Of a stretch of DNA of 64,000 bases, positions 12,101-24,100 are shown one piece after another. Within the stretch, counting starts at the first letter, position 1, and each line of letters opens with the position of its first letter. The translations under genes were made by a program, and so were the position numbers. The notes under the pieces are model-generated. The model was given only the letters and a program-made list of their open reading frames with translations. It was not told the origin of the DNA and made no database searches. The stretch is from Pelecanus crispus (taxonomy: Eukaryota; Chordata; Aves; Pelecaniformes; Pelecanidae): positions 122,556,309 through 122,620,308 of the forward strand of contig NC_134643.1 in NCBI RefSeq assembly GCF_030463565.1. Reading direction: 5' to 3'.

Positions 12101-15100
12101 AGCACTTAGATAGTTTGTCTGGAAAATGGGAGTTCTTGTTTCACTTCCATGTGCAGCTTGCTGTAGTTTAAAAGCACATTTCCAGCCTCCTGGAAGAATG
12201 CACTGCCCAGCTGAATACAGGTGGAAGTATATCCAACTGCTTCTTGGAAAGAGTCATGTTGCCACTGGAACTGTGTTGCTGACCAAGAAGATTTAGTTAA
12301 CTTTATGTAAAAATAACTAATTCTTCTTTCAAAAAGTGAATCCTGAGAGGAAGGGTAAGAGGGCTGAAAGAGAGTGTGTGCTATTTGTGTATGGTAGTTT
12401 AGTGAAGGTGGCATGGGTTTCAAGTTTAAATTTTTTGTACCTTTGTCCAGGTGCTTGGTTGCTAGTCTGACAGATCTTTTTAAATGTAGTTTTAATAACA
12501 TTTACAAGGAAAATACCATTTTTTTTCTAGATGTAGACAAAAATACTGTGAAAAATAGTACTCAGTCTACAAAAAGAAGCTCTACTGGTGAAGATGAAAT
12601 TCCTAGGAAAAAATCAAAGAAGAACAAGAAACACAAAAGCAAGAAGAAGAAGAAAAAGAAGAAGAAAAGGAAGAAAGAGAAAAAACATAAAAAGCAGCCA
12701 AAGGAGTCAAAGTTGAGTGCACGTCATGGAGAACATGCAGACTTGCAGCCTGCTTCTCACTTGATGCCGGAGAAATCAAGCTCCAATTTGAGCGTACAGC
12801 ATGGAGGATTTGGAGATGCAAATCTGGCTGTCCATGTGCAGCCAGAAGAACTGTGCTTAAAAGCAAGTGAGGAGCTTGATAGACAAGCTTTAGGAGTTGT
12901 TTCTCATTCAGGAACTGATTCTCAGCAATCCACAGAAAATCTTGGAAGTGAGAAGGGGACTTTGTGTGCAACAAATCCTCCATTGAATTTAGAAGGCAGC
13001 CAATCTGATATCCAAGAAAATGCTAGCATAACTCAAACTAAAATTTGCACTAGAGATGAACAAATTAAACAGTCTCACGAAAGTATTTATCCTGTAGCTA
13101 TTCATGCGAGTGAAAAGGGTGTTCTTGTTGATACTGGAAGTGATACTTCATCTAGCATCCCATCTGGAGTTGCCAATAAATCTGAAATTCAGAAAGATTC
13201 AGCAGCAACTCTAGCTTCAGAGGTAATAGAAGCACTAAAAGGTTCAGAAGTTACTCTGAAATCTAAAGGCACTGGGGAAGTAAAAGCTTTGGATACAGCT
13301 CTTGAGTCTGAGACCATGGAGGTGTTGAAATATTCAGAAGCATCTCTACAATCTCTGGCACAGGGGGGAGCAAAAGAGTTAGAAGCAACTTCAACATCTG
13401 TGTCTTTGGCAAGTGATGTGACAACAATTCCTAAATCTGCAAATCAGGCAGAACTGAATACTGTGAAGGTAGCTCACATGTCTGTGGCTGTGGAAGAAGT
13501 GAAAATTCCAGAAGCAGCTGAAAAATCTCTGCATACGGGAAATGTGAAAAATGTGGAAAGATCTTTGGAATTAGGGAGCGTGAGCAGAACTTTGGAGCCA
13601 GCCCTGAAGCCCTCAATTATATCTGATAGTTTGAGAGTGATGCAGTGCAGCCCCACAGAGGGTTCAAATGTCTTGAAGGCAGATGTATCATTGCAACATC
13701 CTTTTAAAATATCTGCAGCCACTGCTGTGACCCAGGTGGAAATAAAAAGTGCCAAAATACCCCTGGGACCAGGAGCTGTTACAGAAGTGAAGGATACTGA
13801 ATCAGCTAGAAGCTCTGCGCATATGGAAAATGTGAAAGCTTTGGAAGAAGCTCTGCAGCCAATTGCTGTAGTAAAGCCCAAAACTTTGGAAACAATAATG
13901 GAACCTGTGGGTGTTACAGCAAAAGATCTCCAAGCAGCTCGAGAATGCCTGCAAGTTGAAGTAGTCAAAGATACGGAAGGTACCACTGATCCTGCAACAG
14001 TGCTGAAGGCATCAGGAGTGTTTCTACAACCTAAAATCTTGACAGAAACAAGAAGTGTGGATAGAACCCAGGAATCTGCACTTCCAGCAGAATTGACAGA
14101 TGTGAATGTGGTTGCAGAGCCAAAAGGTTTAAGAGCAACTTTAGAACCTGTAGCAGTTGTGCAGACCTTCATTCCCCGAACAACTCCAGAAATCCAGATG
14201 GCAGAGGGTGTTAAAGGTCCACAAGCAACCATGGAAGTTGCAGCACTAACAGGAGTAAAAAGTCAAGAAACAAGTCAAGCTACTCTGCAACTGGAAAATA
14301 CTAATGCTTCAAAAACTTCAGAATTTACTCTCAAGCCTGTAGCTGTAATAGAGGCAAAAGATTCACAAGGTACTTCATTACTGAGACAACCAGAGGAGCT
14401 GAGAGAATCAAGATCTGAGGGTGAATCAAATCTGAGAGGTTTGGAAGCAACTCCCCTGTCTCTGCAGAAAGAAGACGTGAAAGGTGCAGGAGGAGTCCTA
14501 AGACCAATGGCTGTGGAGGAAGCAAAAACTTTGAAAACAGCTTCACTGTCTTTGCAAATGGAAGGTGTGAAAACTTCAGAAGAAGCTGTGTGTGGTGGGA
14601 CTGTGGCCAGAGGTTTAGCAGCAACACTAGATTCAGCAGCAGTGTCAAAAGCTTCAGAAATAAATCTAGGTAGTATGGCAGGAGTAGAAGCAGGCTCAGA
14701 TGCCAGTCTCCTAGCGATGAAGGTTGGATCTGAGAGACCAGTGAAAAGTTTGGAAACAAGTCTAGGACCTGTAGCAGGGACAGAAAGGAAAGATTCAGAA
14801 GCAGACCTTGAGGGAGCCAGGACAGAGATGAAGACATCTTCATCACACCTGCACACGAAAGGTGTGAGAGAGATAGGCGATCCAGCGTCTGTAGGTGTGG
14901 CAAAGATACAAGCTCTGGAAGCTGTCTTGCAGCCTGGAACCATTGCAGTGGCAAGGGGCTTAGGGCAAGATGTGTGTTCTGAAGCCAAAATTGGTAGCCA
15001 AGTCTTGGAAGCAAGTCCAGGACTTCTTGCCTTAGAAGAAAGGTCAGAAAGGACTCCTGAATCTGCGGTTGCATGTGTAAGCATGGAACCAGTTAGAGAG

Positions 15101-18100
15101 TCTGAGGCATTAGCAAGAATGATGCATTTGAAAAACACAGCAGAGAGAGAATCGAGACCTGCAGAAACAGTCACAGAACCTCTTGGTGCAAGCAAAACAA
15201 AGAGTTCCATCATTTCACAGTCTCAGGTCATGACACATACAAGAACCTCACAAACTGAGGTGGTAGGGGAGATAAAGGATTCTGAACTAGCTGCCAGTTC
15301 TGCCACTGTAGAAGTGAGAGGTTTAGACAACTTGTCGGAAGTTGAGGCAGTTGCAGAGGTAAAAGATGTGGAAACAAGATCAAAAACTTCACCCTTAACG
15401 CAGATGAAAACTTTGGAAATGGTTGTGGGATCTGAAACAAGGACACTAATGCAAGGCTTGGTAAGGACATTGGCGTCTGAGGTGGTTACAGAAATGAGTC
15501 ATTCTGAAGTTGCTCCAGAAGATCCAAATGAAGCAAAGGCAAGGAGCAAAGAAGCAGTACTAGAACCTGTGCAAACAGTGACGGTGCAAACTTTAGAAAC
15601 AAGTTCAAAATATGTGCAGGAACAAATAGTAGGTCATTCAGAAGCAGTATTAGAGTCTTTGCCCAGAGTAGGGGAAAAAACTGTAGCATCAGAAATAGTG
15701 ACAGAAGTGAGAAACTTGAAAGGAACTTCGGAATCTAAGATTGCGACAGATGTGAGAACTCAGGGACCTACTGTAGAATATATAATTGCAACAAGGAAGA
15801 CAAGTACAAAAAAAAATGAGCCCTCGCTTATGAGTATAAAAGATTTGGAAGAAGCTTCAGAAACGGAGAAAGCAATGAAAGCAAAAGATTTGGAGCCAGC
15901 ATCAGAAGCTAGAGAAGTGAGGTTGTTGGAAAGTATGAAAGAGTCTGCAACAGTAGAGGTGCAGGGTTCTGAAACAGTTGAAGAGCCTGAGGTACACATG
16001 GATATCCAAGATTTGGAAACTTCCCAAAAGTCTGAAAATGCGGGGGCAGTGCATGTTTTGGAGGATGTTTCAGAAGGTGTTCCAGGATCTTTGCACACTG
16101 AAAAGCAAGAACATCTGCAGGCAGTTCTAGAAGCAAAACCTGCAGAATGGAAGAGTACAGAAGAGGCTCCAGAAATCTTGAGTGCTGCTGATATGAAATC
16201 TTCTGAAGCAGTTCCAAAACCAGGGGACATGAAAGATCTGGAAACAACACTAGAACATGAAGTGGCAGCAGAAGTACAGTGTGCAGAAGGGGTGCAGGGT
16301 CAACAAATGGAGGATGAGAGAGTTCCAGATCAAGCTCAGGAATGCGAGATACTGGTTGAGAAGAAAGATGCAGAGCAAACTCAAGCATCTGAGCCTTTAA
16401 TAGCAGGAACAATTTTTAGTTCTTCACATACAGCAGATGAAAAAGATTCAGCAGGGACTCCTGAATCTGAAATAATCAGCGACACAAAACAGGTGGAAGC
16501 AGCTCCAACTCATGTGGCAGAATCAAAAGACTTGGAAACAGCTCCAGTACCTGAGACTGTTGTAGAGTTGAAAGATACAGAAGCTGCTGTGGGGTTGGAG
16601 GCAGAGACAAAAGATTTGGAAGCAGCTCCAGTACCTGAGACCGTTACAGAAGCAGTTCCAGTACTTGTGGCAGAGGCAAGCCAGTCAGAAGCCATTCCGC
16701 AGGCTGAGGCTGTCAAAGAAGCAACTCCAGAACAGGATTCGGAGAAAAGAGATTCAGAAACATCTGATGTGCAACCTGATGTGGCAGCACGAATGAGGGA
16801 GACTCTGATGAGACTTGAGAAAGTTATTGAAAAAAGTAGCCATAGAAGCAGTGATAAAAAACATGATGCAAAGAAACAAAAAAGGAGTCGCTCCAAGTCT
16901 CAGTCCAGGTCTAGGAAGCGGAAGAAAAAATCAAGGTCGCATTCTACTTCCAGGCGTTTGACCTCCAAAAGAGCACGTTCTAGGAGCAGAAACTATTCAG
17001 ATTCCAGAAAAAAGCATTCCAAATCTAGATCCCGATCTGTGGAGAAGAGAGAGAGACGAGCATCTTCCCGGAGGTCCAGGCGTAGACGTTCCAGGTCGTC
17101 TGACCGTTACAGGTCTAAATCCAGATCAGCAGAAAAAAGAGGGAGCAGATTGTCGTCTGGGAGATCCAGACGAAGGCGTTCCAGATCATCTGACCACTAC
17201 AGGTCTAAGTCCAGGTCAGTGGAAAAGCGGCTGTCCTCCCGAAGGTCCAGACGTAGACGTTCCCGGTCTTCTGACCGCTACAGGTCTAAGTCCAGGTCAG
17301 TGGAAAAGCGACTGTCCTCGCGAAGGTCCGGGCGCAGACGTTCCCGGTCTTCTGACCGCTACAGGTCTAAGTCCAGGTCAGTGGAAAAGCGACTGTCCTC
17401 GCGAAGGTCCGGGCGCAGACGTTCCCGGTCTTCTGACCGCTACAGGTCTAAGTCCAGGTCAGTGGAAAAGCGACTGTCCTCACGAAGGTCCGGGCGCAGA
17501 CGTTCCCGGTCTTCTGACCGCTACAGGTCTAAGTCTAGGTCAGCTGAAAAGCGACTGTCTTCGCGAAGGTCCGGGCGCAGACGTTCCCGGTCTTCTGACC
17601 GCTACAGGTCTAAGTCCAGGTCAGCGGAAAAGAGGGGGAGCAGGTTGTCCTCCTGGAGATCCCGCCGCAGACGTTCCAGGTCCTCTGACCGTTCTAAGTC
17701 TAGATCCAGGTCTTCAGAAAAGAGAGGGGGTAAAGAATACTCATGGAGGTTCAGACACAGAGGGTCTGGGTCCTCTGATCGTTCAAAATCTAGGTCAAGA
17801 TCTGTTGAGAAGAGGGGTCGGAAGGCATCTCTACGGAGGTCTAAACGTCAGCGCTCAAAGTCCTCTGACCGTTACAAGTCTAGATCCAGATCAGTAGAAA
17901 AAAGAGATCGAAAGCAATCATCGCGGAAATCTAAACGTCAGCGCTCAAAGTCCTCCGACCGTTACAAGTCTAGATCCAAATCAGTGGAAAAAAAGAAGGA
18001 GTCCTCACGAAAATCTAAGCGTCGCCGCTCAAAATCTTCTGAACGTTACAAGTCTAGGTCTAGGTCTGTTGAAAAAAAGCGCAAGGAATCTTCAAAAAAA

Positions 18101-21100
18101 TCCAAACGGAAACGTTCCAAGTCCTCTGATAGTGTTAAGTCAAGGTCCAAATCTATAGAAAAAAGGGAGAGTAAGTTATCCTCAGTGAAGTGCAGTAGCA
18201 AGCGTGTGGAGTCTTCTGAACTTCAGGAGTCAACCAAATGTCCTGATAAAGTAGAAGTTCCTGAACCTTCTTTTGCAAGTGAAGACAGCTCCTCCAAATC
18301 CTCTAATGGTCCCACGTCAGTAGCTTTGCCTGTTGAAAGAATAAATGGCCCAGAGCTGCCGCCAGCATCTGAAAGTGGATTTTCCAAAACTTTTGATAGT
18401 CTTGAGAAAAGCTCCTCATCTGTTGAGAAAACAGCGGGTCTGCAGCCTTCTGTGATGTCTGAATTTGATAGCTCCAAAACCCCAGATGATGAGGAATTGA
18501 GATCCATGCCTGTGGAAAAAACGCAGGTTTCAGAGCTTTCTGTGACATCTGAAAATGGGTCAGCTGAAAAAGCAGTGACTATGGAGTCTTCATCACTATG
18601 TGAACTTACATGCTCCACATCCAAGTCAAGATCCTCATCTGTTGAAAAAAGGGGAGATCCAGAAACTTCTTCGGTAACAGAATTTCAGCTCTCCGCATCC
18701 CATGAAGATGAGTCGAGATCTGCCTCTCTCAAAGAAATAGAGGGTCCAGAGCCTCTTCTGACACTTGAAAGTGGATGCTCTGTATCTTCTGATGATTACA
18801 AGACAATCTCCTCATCCTCTGGAAAAATGGAGGTTCAGGGGTCATCTCTGATGTCTGAAAGTGTACTCCCTGACTTGTCTGATGGTCATGAATTGAGACA
18901 TATCCCTGTTGAAAAAACAGAACTTCAGACTTTTTTGCAAGTACCTGAAAGTGATTCTACCAAGTTGGCTGACAGCCCTGAGTCAAGGTCACTATCTTCT
19001 GAAACAGTAGAGGCTCAAAAATCTTTTGCAGCACCTGAAGTTACATGCTCTGTGTTCCCTGATGTCTGCGAGTCAGCCTCCTTGCCTATTGAAAAGGGCC
19101 AGATGCAGGAGCTTTCTCTGGCTTCTGACAGTGGGTGCTTCAAATCTCCTGATGGACATGAATCAGGATCCAGCTTTGCTGCACAAATAGAGGAGCTTCC
19201 ATTGACGTCTGAAGGTGGGTCCTTCAAGTCACCTGATGGAAATGAACAAAGATCTTTGTCTGTTGAAGAAGTCAAGGCTCCAGATGTTTCCCTGACATCT
19301 GAGTGTGGTCCTGCTGAGATCTCGGATGACCTCATTTCAGTGTCATCTTTTGAAAAAATGCAGGAAGTTGCACTGGCAACTGTAGGTCAGAGCTGCAAGT
19401 CTTCTGAAGTTCATGAGTCCAGATCATCTGCTGACAAAGATTTAGATGGTCCGACACTTTCACAAGTGCTTGAAATTGACTGCTCTGAATCTTCTGAAAT
19501 GCATGAATCCAGATACCTGCCTGCTGCAAAAATAGAGGGTACAGGATCTTTATTGATGTCTAAAAGTGGAATTCCTGTGTGCCATCAGGGCCATAAATCA
19601 AAACACAATTACTTTGAGAAAACAGAAGGTGCAGTACTGTCGTTGGCACCTCAGCTTAGGTGTTCTGTCTTCCCTGAAGGCTATGAATTGACATCCACTG
19701 CAGTTGAAAAAACGGAGATACAGAAGCCTTCTCTCCTTCTGGAAAGTGAGTTTGTCAAATCTGCTGATGTTTGTGAATCAGTAAGCACACCTACTGAAAA
19801 ACTACAGGCCCCAGTGACTTCTCTGATATCTGAAGGTGGGCTTTTCCTGTTGCCTGATAGTCATGAATTGAGACCTATCCCTGCTGAAAAAGTAGAGGTG
19901 CAAAAGTCATCTGAACTGAAATGTATTGTATCCCCTGATGGCCACAATTTGAGATCTGCCTATGATGAAGAAATACAGGTGCAGGAGGCACCTCTGATAC
20001 CAGAAAGCAGATGTTCTGTTTCTTCTCATGGTCATGAGTTGACATCCACCCCTTTTGAAAAAGTTGAGGTAGAGGAGCCTTCTCAAATGTCTGAAAATGA
20101 ATACACAATAGAGCTTGATGGCCCAGGGTTGACATCAACCCCTGCTGAAAAAACAGACATGCGGGACCTTTATCGGATGTCTGAAGAAAGATGTTCAGTG
20201 TCCATTGAGAGCCAGGAGTTGCGGTCACCTGCTGTTGAAAAGGTAGAAGTGCAAGAGCCTGCTCTGACATCTGAAAATGAATATGCTGTATCTTGGGAGG
20301 GCCAGGAGTTGACATCTAGCTCTCCTGAAAAGGTAGCAATGCAGGAGGCTTCTGTAGTACCTGACAACGAATATGCTGTGTCTTCTGAAGATCATGAATT
20401 GCCATCTTCCCTTGCTGAAAAAACAGAAGTACAAGAGTGTTCTCTGCTGTCCGAAAATGAATATGCTGTATCTCCTGAGGGCCAGGAGGTGACAGCCAGC
20501 CCTGCTGAAAAAGAGGTGCAGGAGCCTTCTCTGACATCTGACAGTGAATGTACCATCTTCCCTGAAGGCCAAGGATTACAGTCTACCCTTAATGAAAAAA
20601 CAGTGGTGCAGGAGCCTTCACTAGTATCAGACAGTGAATATGCTACATCCCCCAAAGGGCAGGAGTTGTTCTCTGCTCTTACTGAAAAAGCAGAGGTGCA
20701 GGAGTATTCTTTGCTGTCTGAAAATGAGTATGATGTATCCCCTGAAGGCCATGATTTGAGATCCAGTCCTGTTGAAAAAGAAGAAATGGAGGAACCTTCT
20801 GAAACATCTGAAAGTGAAAGTTCAATGTCCGCTGATAGCCAGGAGTTGCAGTCTGCTGTTGTTGGAAAAACAGAGGTGCAGGAGTTGTCTTTGTCTGAAG
20901 GTGAATGTGCCATGTCTCCTGAAGGTCAGGAGCTGCAGTCTAGCCCTGCTGAAAAAATAGAGGCTAGGGAGCCTTCTCCAACATCTGAAAATGAACATGC
21001 CATGTCCCCCGAAGAGTATGAATCAAGATTGACACATGCTGAGAAAACAGATGATGTGGATTCTTCTTTGACATCTGAAAATGACCATCTTTTGTCTTTC

Positions 21101-24100
21101 GAGAGCCAGGAGGTAAGATTCACCACTGTCCAAAAAGCAGATGTGCAGGAGCTTTCTCCAACACCTGAAAATGAACATGCAGCATCCCCTGATGGCCAGG
21201 AGTTGAGATTCCCCACTGCTGGAAAAGTGGGCAGTCTTGAACCTTTGACGCTAAACGATAGAGCCTCCATGTCCCCTGATGACAGTGACTTGAAATCCAT
21301 CCCTGTTGAAAAAATGGATGATGCAATGCCTTCTTTAATGCCTGAAAGTGGGTGCTCCATGTCCCCTGGTGGCTACAGTGTGAAATCTGGCCCAGGTGAA
21401 GATACAGGGGATCTAGAGCCCTCTTTGATATCTGAACGTAGACATTCCACATCCTCGTATCAGGAAGGTCATGAGCTGAAATCTCCTATGGAGGAGGAGG
21501 GTCTAGAGTCCTCTTTGACTTCTGAACATAGACGATCTGTGTCCCCTGAGGGCCATGACCAGAAATCTACCGTAGATGAAGAAATGGATGATCTGGAGCC
21601 CTCTTTGACACCTGAACATCGGCGCTCCACGTCCCCTGATGAGCATGAGTCAAGATCTAGCATTGGTGAAGAAGCAGAGTATCTGGAGCAGCCTTTGACA
21701 ACGGAACGTAGATGCTCTGTGTCTTCTGATGAGCATGAGTCAAGGTCTACCACTGGGGAAGAGGTAGAGGATGCAGAACCCTCCTTGACAGCTGAACGAA
21801 GAGACTCCACATCGTCTGATGAGCATGAGTCAAGGTCTACCACTGGTGAAGATGTAGAAGATGGGGAGCCCTCTTTGACAGCTGAACGTAGACACTCCAC
21901 GTCGTCTGATGACCATGAGTCAAGGTCTACAACCGGTGAAGAAATAGAGGATTTGGAACCTTCTTTGACAGCTGAACATAGGCGCTCCGTGTCTCCTGAT
22001 GGACGTGAGTCAAGGTCAACCACTGGTGAAGAAGCAGAGGACCAGGAGCTCTCTTTGACAGGTGAACGTAGACACTCCACATCCTCAGACGAACATGAGT
22101 CGAGATCTACTGCTGGTGAAGATGTGGAGGATATGGAACCCTCCTTAACAGCTGAACGAAGAGATTCCACATCATCGGATGAGCAGGAGTCAAGATCTAC
22201 CACCGGTGAAGAAGTAGAGGATATGGAGCCCTCTCTGACAACTGAACACAGACGTTCCACATCCCCTGATGGGCGTGAATCGAGGTCTACCACTGGTGAA
22301 GAAGCAGATGATATGGAGCCCTCCTTGACAGCTGAACGAAGAGACTCCACATCGTCAGATGAGCAAGAGTCAAGGTCTACCACTGGTGAAGAGGGTGAGG
22401 ATGGAGAGCCTTCTTTGGCAGATGAAGATAAACAGGATTCCATACCTCTCGAGAGGTTGGAGGAACAGGACTCTTCCTTTATACCTGAAAGTAGGCGTTC
22501 TGAGTCTTCTGAACGTGAAGAATCTAGATCCAAATCTGTTGATAAAATATCTGACAAAGAGTCTTCACGAAGATCTATAAGCAGACGCTCAAAATCTCTT
22601 ACTCGCCAAAAGAGTCGATCCACATCTGCTGAAAAAGTGACAGACAAAGAGTCTTCACGGAGATCTAGACATAGACGTTCCAGGTCTGCTGCTCACCAGA
22701 AGAGTAGATCCACATCTGTTGAAAAAACAGCAGACAAAGAATCTTCACGGAGGTCTAGACGTAGACGCTCCAGGTCCACTGCTCGCCAAAGGAGTCGATC
22801 AACATCTGTTGAAAAAACAGCAGACAAAGAGTCTTCGCGGAGGTCTAGACGTAGACGCTCCAGGTCTGCTGCTCGCCAAAGGAGTCAATCCAAATCTGTT
22901 GAAAAAACAGCAGACAAAGAATCCTCACGGAGGTCTAGAAGCAGACGCTCCAGGTCTTCTCAGCGCAGATCCCAGAGATATGATACAGAATCTCGCTCTA
23001 GACGGAATCGCTCCAGATCAGTAACACGGAGAAGAGCATCAAGATCAAAATCTAATCGTCGCTCTCGGTCTAGCTCATTGTCACGTTCAAGGCACAGAAG
23101 GAGGAGTAGGTCAAGGTCAGCATCAAGAAGGCGACGTTCTTTATCAAGAGACAGGCGTAAGAGGTCTCAGAGAAATCGATCAAGATCCACTGACAGAAGA
23201 AGAAGAAGATCGGATTCAAGAGATCGTAGAATATCACTCAGATTACGGAGCAGGAGTCGAACGCCTCTTCGTCAAAGGCGATCAAGGTCCAGAGGAAGAA
23301 GACGGAGCTCTAGTAGGTCACCAATTCGACTACGGCGATCAAGATCTTCAGGGAGAAGAAGATATAGCAGATCACCTGATCGCCGTAGGTCGAGGTCATC
23401 AGAACGATTTTCAAGCAGGTCACCTAAACGTCTTACAGACTTGGGTAAGTGATAATTTTATTTTCAGTAGTTCTATGGTTGGGTGATACTGTGCTCATTC
23501 ACTAGTCTTATTTTAACATAACTCTGTAGCTTTCATAAGGAATTTCTTGGAAGTAGTTTTGTTCATTACTTTTAGGCAGTGACTTCCAGTAGGAACTTTT
23601 ATGTTGGAGCTGAATCAGTGCTTACCATTTGGATGAAAGTGTATTTAGAGCATCTTGGTTATAGAGCTCTTACACGAAGTTAGTGTGTTGCAGTCTGGAG
23701 GAACACGGTTCATTGTACTAGTAAAGGCCAAGTACTCTGTAAGAAACTAAAGAATTTCTAGTTTTCCCGAGAACAAATTGCTCATGAAAGAACATTTGAA
23801 CGTAAGTGCCAGTGGGAGAGTTCTTAGCTGTGTTGTCAGCTGTAATGCTTGTTTATCTGTTTCCATTACTCTGGCTTGTCTCTTTCCCATGGTAAGAACT
23901 TAATGGGAAGGGAGACTCGTTTCTGAAAATATTCCCAGGCCCAGCTGACTGGAAAAGAAAAGAAAAAATGCTAATGAATTGCATCTTTTCTCTGTGACTG
24001 GAGGAAGAGAGGCCTTGTAGTTTCCTTGGGTAGTAAATTATGTAAGGAGAAAGAAGGTTTTAATTTTGAGAGGCGAGCTTTTGCACAGTGTATGAGGAAA

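Noticed and set aside
12413-12530. Start codon at 12413 opening the giant frame
   Set aside because: This part is intron 2, ending in a pyrimidine tract and TAG; exon 2 joins at 12531 in correct phase with conserved sequence.
17216-17620. Regular direct repeats suggesting a CRISPR-like array
   Set aside because: Units are contiguous coding repeats without spacers inside a vertebrate RS-domain exon.
21469-22647. 392-codon open frame antisense to SON exon 3, and other antisense frames at 13474-16412, 18223-18624 and 19875-21360
   Set aside because: They mirror the codon bias of the serine/glutamate repeats on the plus strand, follow the 90-bp period and resemble no protein; they are shadows of SON.
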